Source: Neckera pumila (lineage: Eukaryota > Streptophyta > Bryopsida > Hypnales > Neckeraceae). From it: a stretch of DNA of 64,000 bases. Below, in pieces: positions 1 to 11,951 of this stretch (within the stretch, counting starts at the first letter, position 1; every line of letters starts with the position of its first letter). The notes beneath the pieces are model-generated. The model did not search any database. It was not told the origin of the DNA and saw only the letters and a program-made list of their open reading frames with translations. Position numbers and translations under genes: made by a program. The DNA lies in assembly GCA_963969595.1 (NCBI GenBank), contig OZ018417.1, positions 16,928,501 through 16,992,500 of the forward strand, written 5' to 3'.

Positions 1-1420
1 TGGAAAATAAATAAATAAATGCACTTCTAGGTTGAAATGGGTCCAACTTTATTTTATCAAGTGGATACTCATTAAACAAATAATGGACCAATAATAATCA
101 TGCATATCATGGAAGAAAATCAAATCAAAGAACGTACTTTTAAGTTCTAATAGATCCAAATTCTTTTTCATCAAATGGTCACTCATGAAACAAATAATGG
201 GCCAATAATGATAATGCTCATTATGGAATAAAATCAAAGAGAAAAATGGATTCCTAAATTGAAATGGGTTCACTTTTATTTTTTCAAATGGACACTCATT
301 CAACAAATCATAGATTAATAATATTCATGTGTATCATGAAATAAAATAAAATAGAAAAATGTCCTCCTTAGTTGAAACAGGTCTAGTTCTATTTTATCAA
401 ATGGGCACACAATAAACAAATCATAGACCAACAATTTTTATGCATATAATGGAATAAAAATGAATGGAACAATGTACTCCTAAGTTGAATTGGGTCTTAT
501 TCAATTTTATGAATTGGTTACACATTGAATAAGCCATGGACTAATAATGTTCATGACTATCATGAAATAAATAGAAAAATGTATTTTTAAGTTAAAATGG
601 GTCCAACTCTATTTCATCAAATGGACACTCAATAAACAAATCATTGATAAATAATATTCAAGTGTATTAGAAAAAAAATCAAAAAATTTATTACTAAGTT
701 GAAATGGGTCCAATTCTATTTTATCAAATGTACACACATTAAACAAATTTTAGATTAAAGATTGCATTTCATGAAATAAAAACAAATAGAAAATATACCC
801 CTAAATTGAAATGGGTCCATTCCTATTTTATTAATTTGACATTCATTAAACAAATGATGTACCAATAATGTCGTGCACATTAAAAAATAAGAATAGATAG
901 AAAAATGTACTCCTAAGTTGAAATGGATTTAACACTATATTATCAAATGGACACTCATCAAACTAATTATAAACAAATAGTGTTTATGCATATGAAGGAA
1001 TTTTAAAAAAATTTAAAAATGTATTACTAAGTTGAAATGGTTCCAATTCTGTATTACCAAATGGACACTTGTTAAACTAATCATGAACCAATAATGTTCA
1101 TGGATATCATGGAATAAACACAAATAGAACAATGTACTTCTAAGTTGAAATGCATCCAATTCTATTTTATCAAATAGGTACACATGAAATATATCATTAA
1201 AAAGTTTTAAGAAACAAGTGGTCTCTTTAGTTCAATTGAGTTTAATTTAATACAAAAAAATGGCGCATTATCCATATCATGGACTAATATTGATTGTGCA
1301 TGCCAAATAAACAAACAAACAAACAAATTGGTACTCCTAAGATTGATAGTGTTCAACTTTAAATTATCAAACAAAATACTTTAAACAAATGTTGGACTAA
1401 TAATATTCATGTATGCCTAA
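1..1420. repeat. ~112-bp AT-rich satellite array, ~12 diverged units
   Basis: A phrase close to AGTTGAAATGGGTCCAA recurs at about 32, 145, 259, 372, 484, 592, 699, 806, 919, 1031 and 1143, then in weaker form near 1210 and 1337, giving a period of 107-114 bp. Each unit also holds ATGGACACTCATTAAACAAA and a stretch like ATGTTCATG..ATCATGGAATAAA. Units differ by roughly 15-25% and carry small indels, so the array is old. It begins before the window edge. I see no ORF of interest in it; the 85-residue ORF on the minus strand at 49-306 is repeat-derived. Confidence 0.9.
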
Positions 1421-2140
1421 ATATATTCATAGTGAGGTTGGGCTTATCTTTGTGATGTCCCACAAATGTACAGTACAATGTTTGACCAAACATTGTGTTT
1501 TCAAGTCTTTCACTCGATCACAAAGTCTAGTAATGCTTTGTAGTTGTAGTAATTGTTGAAGTCTGCTAATGCATTGCCTATGACTTGTTTGGCCTATTTA
1601 GTCAAGGTCCTATTAATGCATATTTTGATGGTATTTTTTGAAATTTTTATTTATAAAAGTTTTCATTTGAAAATCATAAGATGTAGATTGCTTATTAGAA
1701 CATTGGTATTGATATTTTTTTTAATTCCATGACTAAATTCTTAACAATCTCTTATTTTAAATCATTCTCTATTTTTTTATTTTATTTATCATACTTTTCT
1801 TTTATATTGTACAATTCCAAACTATCTAATTTTTTTAAAAGTTCATTTCAAGTTTTTGTGATTACTTTGGTTGCTAGAGCCTAATTATTTAAAACTTCAT
1901 ATGGTAGGATTTTTACTCCCAAGCATTGATTTAAATGAAAATTAGAATCTTAGAAAACTATTATATTTTCCTATTTTCAAAACAAAGTTTTGCAAAATTA
2001 TACTAAATATTTAGATTATTCTTAAGTGTACACATAAGACTTTAGGATTATGTACTTCATTGTCATTGTAATAGATTGAATCAATGGTATTCAAATTATA
2101 GATCAATTCATCTTATAAATTAAATTTTTTTATAAATCCT
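1421..2140. other. AT-rich intergenic DNA, no gene seen
   Basis: No ORF with coding character, RNA gene or clear repeat boundary is visible here. It separates the satellite from the first TTAA-bounded element. Confidence 0.6.
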
Positions 2141-3070
2141 TTAACCCCTATAGGCCCATTGTCACTTTGGGGGATAATTTGGAACTCGGGCAAGTTCCTA
2201 TGATCTCAATTTTTAGTGAAACTTTTTGAAACTTTCTCATAAGATAGAGATACTTATAAACTTTGTGGGAATATAGTTTTTATTTCAATGAGTGCCTGAG
2301 TGCAAAAGTTATACCACAAAAGACCCAAATTTTAACTCGGTGGGCAGAAAAATAAATCCACAAAAAACTTGAAACTAAATTTTTAATTTTTTCCTTGTAG
2401 ATCATTTTTTGTCTACATGTGAAGCTTTGATTCATTCCATTTGGATTAGTAATGTGAAAGTTATGAACAATCTTATTTTTCAGGCAATTAGAGCATCTTT
2501 TTGAAAAAATAACTTATAGGATTAATTTATGAAAGCAATTTTCACAATTTTTCAAAAAATATTATTTGAAAAGGTTAATTTTCTTGCTAGAACAATCTCA
2601 CCGTTGGGATTACTGTATTTCAATCTCATCTAGAAGAATTATTAACGATCTATTTTTTTTTCAATCTTGGACCTATTTCTACTTAACAATTTCTTAAAGT
2701 ATGAAAATCAAGTTTATTTTTTTTTAAATTTATTTTCTAGACTTCCAACTCAATTCTCTAGTACAATAAATTTTAAACTCAAATTCCATAGTGCAAATTT
2801 TTTCCACAAATGACGGTCAAAGTCATCTGAAATTGCGAACCAGTGTTCAAAAAAACTTGTTTTTTCAACTTTGAATGCTCATATCTCTCAATCTGTACGG
2901 TCAAACTTCATGAAATTTTTACCAAATTCTCTTAAATAAGTAAAGTACAAGATCTAGGGTTAAGTTACAAAAAAAAGTTTTTTTTTTTTTTTTTTTTTTA
3001 TAAACGCAACAGAAATGGTAGTTTTTAGAGTTTTTTGCCAAAAAAATGGCCTTGGGCCTTTAGGGGTTAA
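2141..3070. mobile_element. TTAA-bounded non-autonomous DNA element, variant family (930 bp)
   Basis: The left end reads TTAACCCCTATAGGCCCATT and the right end GGGCCTTTAGGGGTTAA, so the termini are inverted repeats flanked by, or including, TTAA. No transposase ORF is present. The terminal ten bases match the other TTAA elements of this window, but the interior is different. Positions ~2400-2800 resemble parts of the large repeat at 32,280-32,900 and 34,920-36,540. A poly-T run of about 20 lies near 2978-2999. Confidence 0.7.
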
Positions 3071-3793
3071 AGTATCATTTTTAAAAATGCCAATATAGAG
3101 ATTGAAATATAAAGAATCTTATTATTACTTTGTGAATCTTTTATTTTAAATTGTAAAAGAACTATCCTACATGATAAAAATAAATTTTTTAGGAAAAACA
3201 AAAATTAACCTAGAATGGTATTTACTTCCAATGGAAGCTAGTTTGTTCATCAATACATATAATGAACCCACATCCATAGCTTTAATAGCCTTTAGAAGTA
3301 ATAGATATACTTGATGCTATATTTGAGATTTTGTTTCCATTGTGCATTTGTTTCCAAATTTGTCTTACCATGTAAGGGTTATATTTTCATCACCACCATC
3401 TCCCAAGTCCAAACAAAGTCTATCAATTATTAATCTTTTGACGACATGACTAGCAAAAGAAAGAATAACCGAGCCCTAGTATTAATCTAACTTTCCATGC
3501 CATCTTATATTCTTTTTATCATTGCTTTTCTACTTGCATTTGAGGTCTTGCTCAAGAAACTTTAATACAAATAAATGTAGACATCCATTGTCAAAAATTC
3601 TATTGCCTGTAGAATTTTGGAAATTCAAACACTATCATTGTTCAATCTTCATGTTTCATCAAGCTCAATTTTTTTAGATCCAGCTTGGAAGGATCTTAAG
3701 TACTAGATAAAAGTATTAGATCTTATGAAACTCCTTCAAATCATGATGGAATTTGAGATAGGTAGTACAATAGGAGCAGATAATGAGATTATG
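3071..3793. other. AT-rich intergenic DNA, no gene seen
   Basis: Unstructured AT-rich sequence between two TTAA elements. I see no coding, RNA or repeat feature. Confidence 0.6.
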
Positions 3794-4723
3794 TTAAGCT
3801 CTAAAGTTCCATGACTATGTTTTCACTAAAAACATTCAAAAATTGCCAATTTTAGTACAAATACCAAATTTTTGAAGAAAAACATTTTTGACACATATAA
3901 TCGTAGGATCTTATAATAAATTAATTTTAGAAGATGTGAAAAAAAAATTCAGAACTTCCCACCATGCAGATTGGAAGATATTAGCATTTGAATTGGCAAA
4001 AATACTTTTTTTGTTCCTACAAAAAATAGGGCAATTGCACTGCACAAGGTCACATTTGTATGAAAAAATGTCCAAATTGGTGGTGCTTCTTCAAATCATT
4101 TTCCTAAACAAGTTGGCTACATGCTTAAAAAATTTCAAATCATTTGGAATTGTACAACATATACAAAAAAAATAGTAAGTAGAAAGAAGTAGAGAATGAT
4201 CCAAAATACTAAATTGTTAAGAATTCAATTATGGAATTGAAAAATGTCAATCCCAATGGTTGTATTGTTTTAATAAACAACCTAAATCCTACGATTTTTT
4301 TTTTCAACAAATATTAAAAATTGAGTTGAATAAACAGCTTCAAAGTTCATTTTAGAGTAGTGAATCCGTAACTGCCCGTAAACTAAAAAATCTCATAACT
4401 TTTTACTCATGCGTCGAAATAGAATGATTTAAAGCTCCCCGTGTATATACAATTCTAGAAAATCAATTTCAAATTTTTGTTTTAGAAAAAAGTGATTTTG
4501 TCAGATCTGCCTAGACTGCCCGCTCGGTGAAAAAAGTAACATATTAGGCCATAACTTTTGACTCCTATTTTGAAATGTCATGAAATTTAGTGCACATGAA
4601 AGATATTCCTTGTCCCTATCTTGTATTAAAATTTCAGCTTTAAATATGAAAATTTCTAGTCTCAGGTACCTGCCCAAAATTGCTAAATTGCTAAAAATAG
4701 CAGGCTGGTCCTTTAGGGGTTAA
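3794..4723 (+). mobile_element. TTAA element copy A (~930 bp, piggyBac/Kolobok-like MITE)
   Basis: Bounded by TTAAGCTCTAAAG on the left and CCTTTAGGGGTTAA on the right. The interior is collinear over its whole length with the copies at 6344, 27180, 30499, 35509 and 44635. Shared landmarks include TCCATGACTATGTTTTCAC near the left end, CACAAGGTCACATTTGTATG, and CTGGTCCTTTAGGGGTTAA at the right end. No copy has a long ORF, so these are non-autonomous. The 95-residue ORF at 3888-4175 is not conserved between copies. Confidence 0.85.
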
Positions 4724-4736
4724 AGGACCAGCCTGC
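4700..4736. repeat. Perfect 16-bp inverted repeat at the right end of copy A
   Basis: Arms are 4700-4715 (GCAGGCTGGTCCTTTA) and 4721-4736 (its exact reverse complement) around the spacer GGGGT. The left arm is the element terminus. The right arm is therefore the start of a second terminus in opposite orientation, of which only the first bases are recognisable. Confidence 0.9.
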
Positions 4737-6343
4737 GCCACTTGCCTTTGAAAAAAATCCAGGTGCATTTGGAGTAAGATTGAAGTTAAAAGCAGCCTTC
4801 ACTTGTGTCAATAAGGGCAACCCCATGCCTAGCTCGCAATAAAGGGGCGCAAAATGGCAAAAATCCATCGTTTGGTGTGCGGCCATATTAAATGAAGAGT
4901 CATGGCCCCATGGGAAGACTCGCCAAGTAGTCAAAAGGTGCTCTAAACTTCCTATTTTATTATTTTAGAAAGAATCTCTTCAACTTTTGAAGACAACCTT
5001 TCAAAAGGTGAGACTCAAACCATTATTTAATAGCTTGGCGAGCCACGTTCAAGAGTCTCCATTTGTCCGTGCCTTCTTTATTTTTGGCCATGGCCGGGCA
5101 TCTTTTTTCACTTGGCGTGCGTGCCTTGGGGCAATTTCCAAGCCACGGCCCGCTCATTGCCCGTGTTGAGTGCCTTAGGTGAGTTGCTAAGGGGTTGCTC
5201 TAACAACAACAAATAAAAATAGAAAAAAAGAAGTTACACACGGACTCTATTTCGAAACTTCCAAGTTTGTTGCAAGACTTTCAGTTCCTTTCACAAATAG
5301 GAATGCTACCACATTGGTTCATGGGCAACTACCGCTTTTCCATTTATGAGATAATGGCCATACCGTTGCATGCAACTTATGATAAATAAATAATTGATGA
5401 ATGTTGGCCTAAACTTGAGGAATTCATGTACATTTGGTTGCAATTTAACTCCTTGGTATTTTCTTGATAGTGGTAATTGGTTCATCGCAAGGCAGTCATA
5501 TTCGCAACTTTGGGGGTAATGGGATGAAAATGGGACATTTTGGGGTGCACATTGTGAACAATGTTTTGTAAATATTGGTAGCCAGTTCAAAGTTAGCTGA
5601 TGGAATTGCAAAAAAACTTGGTTTCAATTTGAAAACATTGGCAAAAATCCAATGAAAATATTTGTAAGCATTTCTATTTAGATTAAATAAATAGAGAAAA
5701 TAACCGGTTCTAATTCATTGCCTCCTATGGAAGGCCTTGCTTGGCTCAAGGTAGGTTAGCCATGATCCAGGCACAATAAGGCTAAGCCAGAGACATAGGA
5801 CCAAGCTAGCTGTAGTAGTAAGTAAACTCTGTAGAACGCCTAGCTAGGATTTGATTATTACCGAGACTCCACACAAGCTTTGACTTCATGAAGAATGCTT
5901 GTAATTTAAGTAATGATGGCATTGAATATCATTCACATAAATAACTAATATTTGTATTTTGGAATATGTTGTCATGGTAAATTTTATGAATCTATTAAAA
6001 GATCTAAATAAAACATTGGATTTATAATTTGGATTTTTGGAAGGACGGGGGGATTCTTGGTCCAAAATTAGTTTATGATTTTCTTGATTGTGGGTCATGT
6101 TAAGAATTAAGGGTGGGTATGCCGGCCATATATTGCCTACCACAACAAGTGACTCATTCTTCCTTGGACAGTGCATTGTAACTCATTGCAATTCATTCTA
6201 CATGCATTGTGGATTTTTTCAATTTTACGACACACATTTTAACATATATTAATGTCATCACACCTAAATTTGACATTGAAGACAATGTTATATTCTAAAA
6301 TCTTATACAATGTCACTTTGTAGTATGGGTACCTTAACCCCTA
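4724..6343. other. Intergenic DNA with a small GC-richer patch, no gene recognised
   Basis: From ~4730 to ~5200 GC rises above the surroundings, with short ORFs at 4713-4934 (-) and 4987-5169 (+), but neither resembles a protein I recognise and no splice-compatible neighbours are visible. The rest (5200-6343) is AT-rich with ORFs on the minus strand (5306-5611, 5886-6176) that look like chance reading frames. It may be remains of a longer mobile element. Confidence 0.5.
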
Positions 6344-7258
6344 AAGGTTTTTGATTATGTTTTCACCAAAAATACTCCAAACTGCCATTTCTAATACAAG
6401 TATCAAATTTTAGAAAAAAAACATTTTTGGATATATAAAACCATAGGATCTTGTAGTAAACTTGTTTGAGAAGATGTGGTAAAAATTTCAGAATTTTTCA
6501 CCCTTTGGATTGCAAGATAATAGTGTTTGAGTTAAGAAAAATCCATTTTTTGTCCCTGCGAAAATCCGGGCAGCTGCACTTCACAAGGTCACATTTATAT
6601 GAAAAAATGTCCAAAACGGTGGTTACTCTTTGGATTCATTTTTGAAGTCAAGTTAGCTATATGCTTGAAAAATTTCAGATCATTTGGATTTGTACAACAT
6701 ATAGGAAAAAAATAGTAAGTAGAAAGAAATAGAGAATGATTCAAAACATTAAATTGTTAAGAATTTAATCATAGAATTGAAAAATCCCAATCCCAATGGT
6801 TATAATGTTGTAATAACCTATCTACACCCAATGTTGTTGTTTTACAAAAATAATGAAAATTGAGTGAAATAAAGGACTTCAAAGTTTATTTTAAAGTAGA
6901 GATTCCATAACTACCCTCAAACTAAGAATCCTCATAACTTTTGATTCATAGATCAAAATGGAATGATTCAAAGCTTCCCATATATACATAAATCCAAAGG
7001 ACCAATTTCAAATTTTATTTTCTTAAAAAAGAATTTTTTTGCTACCCGAGCTGCCCGCCGAGCATTGAAAATCACTTATCATGCAATAACTTTTTACCCA
7101 TATAATCAAAAGTTCTGAAAGTTGTTAAGCCTTAAAGCTACTCCTTGGGAGAATGTTGTTTGAAAATTTCAAAGAAAAAAAATAAAATCTCTGCTCGTAG
7201 TGAGCTGCCCAAAAAACCTATGTTCTCAAAAAAGCATGTTCAATGCTGTAGGGGTTAA
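6344..7258 (+). mobile_element. TTAA element copy B (~915 bp)
   Basis: Starts TTAACCCCTAAAGGTTTTTG and ends GCTGTAGGGGTTAA, with TTAA at both edges. Collinear with copy A, for example GGGCAGCTGCACTTCACAAG near 6568 and a CTACCCGAGCTGCCCGCC stretch near 7042. Its right third is more diverged than its left and matches the right ends of copies E and F better than that of A, so at least two subfamilies are present. No ORF. Confidence 0.85.
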
Positions 7259-7752
7259 AACTAATGATTGGAGTAAGTACGTCATATTTTAATGATTACA
7301 ACTTGGTTTCATCTTAAGAAAAGTTTTTTTTAACTTCACAAAAAATTCCAATACTATTGTCAATACCAACTAATAGGACCAAAAATATTAGCATAAATAG
7401 AAATATCTATGTATGCCACAATCTTATAGCCAAAGAAATGTGGTAGCAATAAGAAATAGTGCATGTACAAATGATTTTATATTTAAAAAGTTATAATACT
7501 TTTCTAACCTTAGAGATCACAATATCAATTTTAATATCAATTGAATTGAAAGAGGGAGAAATATATAGTCAGAGTCTTAGTAATATATAACTTAAATCAA
7601 GCATACAAAGGTTTTGATAATACAATTGCAAATGAGCCACCCATCTAACTAAATAATGACAAACGCAATCTTTTAAAGTACAAATAAAGATGACAAGATT
7701 ACAAGAATTATACTAATAATTAGCACCTAATCTTTGTAGAAATCCCACCATT
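7259..7752. other. AT-rich intergenic DNA, no gene seen
   Basis: Nothing recognisable beyond AT-rich sequence. Confidence 0.6.
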
Positions 7753-8290
7753 GGAGTTTTTGTCCATTTTGGACGCATGATATACCATTGAAAAGCTCTC
7801 AAGAACACCTTTTTAATGGTATACTACAAGACATATTTAAGTTGTTGAATGGTCAGATGATTGGACGGGCAATCAGATGGTTGGCTAGATGGGCGGCCGA
7901 CTTAGTTGACTTCAATCTTTGGAAGGGTCTCACCATCGGAGTTTTTGTCCAAATTGAATGCATAATATACCATTGGAAAGATCTCCACATTACCTTTCCA
8001 ATGGTATATTATAAAGCATATTTTAATTGTTGGACAGTCAAACGGTCGGACGGCTGACCGCCCGTTTGCCTTAGCCCACCCATCTGACCTCGTGTCCAAC
8101 CACCCTTCTGACCCCAATCTTCAAAAGGTTCTCACAGTCGAAGTTTTTGTCCAAATTAGACGCATGATATACCATTAGAAAGCTCTAGACAATATCTTCT
8201 TAATGATATATTATAAGACATATTTAAGTTGTTAGACAGTCAGATGATCGAACGGGAAATCGGACAGTCGACAAGATGGGCGGTCATGTT
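7753..8290. repeat. Three-unit tandem repeat, 185-202 bp, each with an internal hairpin
   Basis: GAGTTTTTGTCC-type phrases start units at 7753, 7938 and 8140. Every unit carries an inverted repeat built on ATACCATTGGAAAG and CTTTCCAATGGTAT. In the middle unit the stem is 19 bp (near 7961-8011) with a loop of about 13 bases. Units end with GC-rich Pro/Arg-like runs such as GGACGGGCAATCAGATGG. ORFs at 7788-8057 and 7902-8117 are by-products of the repeat. Confidence 0.85.
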
Positions 8291-10822
8291 CTGGCTACTC
8301 TAAACCCTCAAAATGTCTTTCGAAAAAAGGACAAACGAAATCTTGAAAGAAGGCACACATTCTCATCATCAAAAACCATCCCTAAGAAGGAGGCCTAAAT
8401 CCTTTGAACATGGCTCCCTTCCATTTCTTCCAAAAAAGAAGAGGGAACTAAAATTCAAAATGAATTTGTCCCCCCCAGTTTCATTTCTTCCACTTCCAAC
8501 ACTAAAGTACACATTGGTAAGGAAGTACTAAACTGTTTTCCACAAAGACCCAAACAAGCAATATGCATTTGCATTGCATGTGACTCTCGCTTTACAGGCT
8601 TTTTAGAGCAAGGCAGGCGGTTGAAGAAATGCTATTCAAATCATGTTGAAGTATGCTGGCCTACTTTTGCTGCAAGGAAAACCCGTAAGCTCTGCACCAA
8701 AGGATCTCACTATAGTCTACCTAAAAAGTTGCTATCACAGTCAACTTCTCAAATTGCTTGGGCTCAATTCAAGTCTACTTGCAATCTGTTACTGCTGCTA
8801 ATCTATTGTGCCCAAGTTGGCATTCATATCTATTCAATCGCTCTACCCTCTAGTTTGTATGATTATTAACTTCGAGGAATCAACCAGAATTTGAGCTTTG
8901 ATGAGGATATCCTCTCCCACTTAGAATGCTCGATGTTCTCATCAAGGCTCACATTGGCGTCCTTCCTTCTCTTTAGTCCACATGAAGCACCTTTCCTTGA
9001 AAGAGACCAACTCCTAGTAAGCCTAGGTGTAAAGTGAAGTAGAACGCAAATATGAGCCTTGATGAGGACATTGAGTGTTTTAAGTGGAGGAGGATGTGAC
9101 GAGTCCACGTGAAAGAGCCACATGCACCTTCCCTTGGGAGAGATCAACTCTGGGTGCCCAAATCTATGGTTTGCATGGATGACAAGGCCTTGCAAGGTGA
9201 GTGTGTTTGGGCCTTTGTGGGAAACGGTTCCCCTACCATCATGGCACTTATGACGTAAAATCTCATGATGTGCTTCATTTACACCGAAAATAATTTTAGA
9301 AACAAGTAGTCCACTTCTCAAAGTAACAAATTTTGTATTGCGTTTGGGTCTCAAATCTATGGTTTGCATAGATAAAATGGCCTCGCAAGGTGAGTGTAAT
9401 TACTGTTCAACCAAAGCATGTAGAAATAAATGACCTTTGGCACTTGAACTTCTTTGTGTGCATAATGCTCAAAACTACTTTCCATCGTTCCTATGCAGAA
9501 AGATAGGTTCTACTGTAGACCATCATCATTCTAATCGAGGACTAGTTGCAATACCGAAAGTCTTCTAAGCCAATTGTATTGTGGCACAGCTACATAGGAA
9601 GTTGTGCCATACTTAATTGTTGATGATTGTGAGTGTTTATTTATCCACCTTTGGTAAATAAGCGAGCACAACCAGGCTCTAGTTTTTGTGTGGATTCTTA
9701 TACAACCTACGGGTGCCTAGCGCCAATCCATTGTGCCTTCCAAACAATGGATCTTCTTTTCCTATGTTCCTAACATTCACAATATATATGAAAACCAAAG
9801 ATTTGAACTACTGGATGCTTTCTATTGTAACTTCTTTAATAAAAAGAGGTCACAATGGTTTTGAGTTCGAACTAGTTATAGTCTAAATTTATCTATTGTA
9901 AATCATAGATCATTTCATGCTATTTCTAGAAACATAAGATTCGACCCTAGCCCCTTCTTCTAGCAAAAGTTATGAGCGGATGAAATTTAGCCCTTTTGGG
10001 GCTATTTAAACTTCATCCACAAGTTAGATGATGTTTCCTAATTCAATTAGCTTTGAAACTTGACCCCTAATCTTAGAAATTAAGACCTAACTAAACACTA
10101 AGTTTTGCCTTGGATGAACAATTTTAGATCAACTTCATCCATTCGTTGACCCCAATTTCATCCTTGCATAATTTTTAGGGTTTGTGGTATTTCTTAAAAT
10201 GCAAACCACTTTAGGATCACCTTAGGGTCGTACTTTGACTTCCTAATCCTAACTTTTTCCTATGATTAGGTTAAAATACCCTAAATCTTTCTACCCTTGT
10301 TCCTTGAGGTTTTGACTAAGCTTTGAAAAATTATTATTTTTAGGATTTTTAGATTTGTTCCTTTTAGAGGCTAACCTAAGCTCTCCAAAATGTCCTCTTG
10401 TTTGATTTTCCTCTTATCCTATCAAAAGTTATTGATGGATGAAGTTTGACTGCTAATCGGTGTTTAAAACTTCATCCGTTGATTAGTCTTAATCATAATT
10501 TGATAATCAAATTTTAATTTCACTCTTGAGATATTGGTTTCTTCTAATTACTAATTCCTAATTTAACGTGTCTTCTTTATCTTCTAATTATTTTTCATCC
10601 AAATTAGGTTCTAAACTTCATCCCTCCATATTTCACTCATTTTAACTCCAAATGCTAAGTATAAGATGGTTTTGGAAAGCCCTAATTCTAATCTACAAGT
10701 TTAAAAAGCTAATATTGGGAAAAGATCTGGTTTTAATGTTCTGAATTGGTCTCCAATTTTGGCTACGTGTTAAAAACGCTAATCTAAACAATTAAAAAAA
10801 GGGAAAGTGTTTAATAATTTAC
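8291..10822. other. Intergenic region, no confident gene; local inverted repeat
   Basis: Holds a 167-residue minus-strand ORF (8866-9369) without recognisable motifs. A 23-bp inverted repeat at 8929-8951 and 9053-9075 matches at 21 of 23 positions, and a related direct copy starts near 8892. Such repeated GATGAGGA phrases could be regulatory remains of a retroelement, but no reverse transcriptase or integrase motif is visible. The part 9900-10,800 repeats the word CTTCATCC in both orientations and has no ORF. Confidence 0.4.
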
Positions 10823-10885
10823 CTCGAGTTGGCCTTCATCTGCGGTGTTGTAGAGTAGCTCCTTGAGATATTCACAGTCCGCCAT
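10823..10885 (-). CDS. Possible isolated first exon (21 codons)
   Basis: On the minus strand an ATG in good context (AAGATGGCG) opens a 21-codon stretch beginning MADCEYLKELL and ending exactly at a consensus donor, GAG followed by GTAAAT. It is acidic and protein-like. I cannot find a second exon between 10,820 and 8,870, so it may be the remnant of a captured gene or chance. Family not recognised. Confidence 0.2.
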
Positions 10886-11951
10886 CTTCGGGGCTATCTT
10901 GGAATTTTGCTCACTGCTTGAAAATAAGTGTTTAATACAAGTTTCCTAATTCTTTTTTACTTCTTTTTCTTTCTATTGCTTCTCCTTCCTTTTCTTTTGG
11001 TACTATTCTACTTCAATTATTTAAATATCCCAAAGGTTGACTAGTCTTAGAATAGTATAATTGAAGTCAACTTCTAACAATAATTGACTCTTCAACTTCT
11101 TGGTCAATTATTATTCTATCCAAATTTTGATGGTTCTATTTGTTTTTCCTAGATTTCCATCTAATCTTATCTCCTCCTAATTTCCCTTCATCTTCTTCTT
11201 TCACTCTCTTCTTCCTTCAAACGACTTTCTATTCTAACTGTTGTATCCTACTTGAGTTTGAGAGCTTGGAGAGTTTTGGAACAATTGCAACTTCTATATT
11301 TTTTGCATTAGTGGTATGTTGGCAATTTTCCCTTGAGCTTTAAGTCTATTATAACTCTACTTCTTCCCTTCCTAATTTTGATTTAATGGCCTTTGTTTCT
11401 ACTACCCTCGCCCTTAATTTTAAGTTTTCTAAGAGTTTTTTAGACTTGGGAGAAAAACAAGAGAAGGGGGTGGAGCCACAGCCACAACCTAGGAACAGCC
11501 AGCAATTGGAACAAGCCATAGTCCTCACGTCGGCCAGTTATAGGCCGGCCCCCCTTTTTGTTTGAGAGCACCACGTGGCGGCCTACAACTGGCTGGACCC
11601 CCCCTTAGAGTGGTGACAGGGTTGACGTGGCGCGGCGCTATTGGGCCTTTGACGAGGTTGTTGGGCCGCTCCAGGGAGTTCAGGCTACTCTAGGGAGTTT
11701 GGGTTGCTCTAGGGAGTGTTGGGCTTGGGATTTTGGGGGGTTCCAGAGTCTTAACAAAAATTCCAATACACACCTAAAGGGAGAAAACTCTAAAAGTTTT
11801 TCCACAACCTTTGAGGGTCTCTTCTAAATTAATTTGTAAGGCCTAAATCTAGTCTTTTTGGACACTAAACTTGGATTTTCCAAGTTTGCGTTTTGGAAAC
11901 TAAACTTGGAGAGAGGTGACAAATTCTAATTGTTTTTTGGGAGTCTTTTTG
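10886..11951. other. Intergenic DNA, no gene; short inverted repeat at 11,532-11,593
   Basis: CT-rich and AT-rich sequence without a convincing ORF. At 11,532-11,547 (GGCCAGTTATAGGCCG) and 11,579-11,593 (CGGCCTACAACTGGC) there is an inverted repeat around a ~30-base loop that includes the palindrome CACGTG (11,572-11,577). The loop and stem are much more GC-rich than their surroundings. Confidence 0.55.

Noticed and set aside
2976..2999. Poly-T tracts (also ~33,342 and the A-run ~35,114) as tails of LINE/SINE insertions
   Set aside because: They lie inside TTAA or CATTAGAA elements, with no RT, SINE promoter boxes or target duplications around them.
3888..4175. 95-residue ORF inside TTAA copy A as a possible transposase fragment
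   Set aside because: Frame is not kept in the other five copies and lacks transposase motifs.
8866..9369. 167-residue minus-strand ORF
   Set aside because: No domain, no splice context, overlaps a local inverted repeat; composition looks like chance reading of repeated GATGAGGA words.
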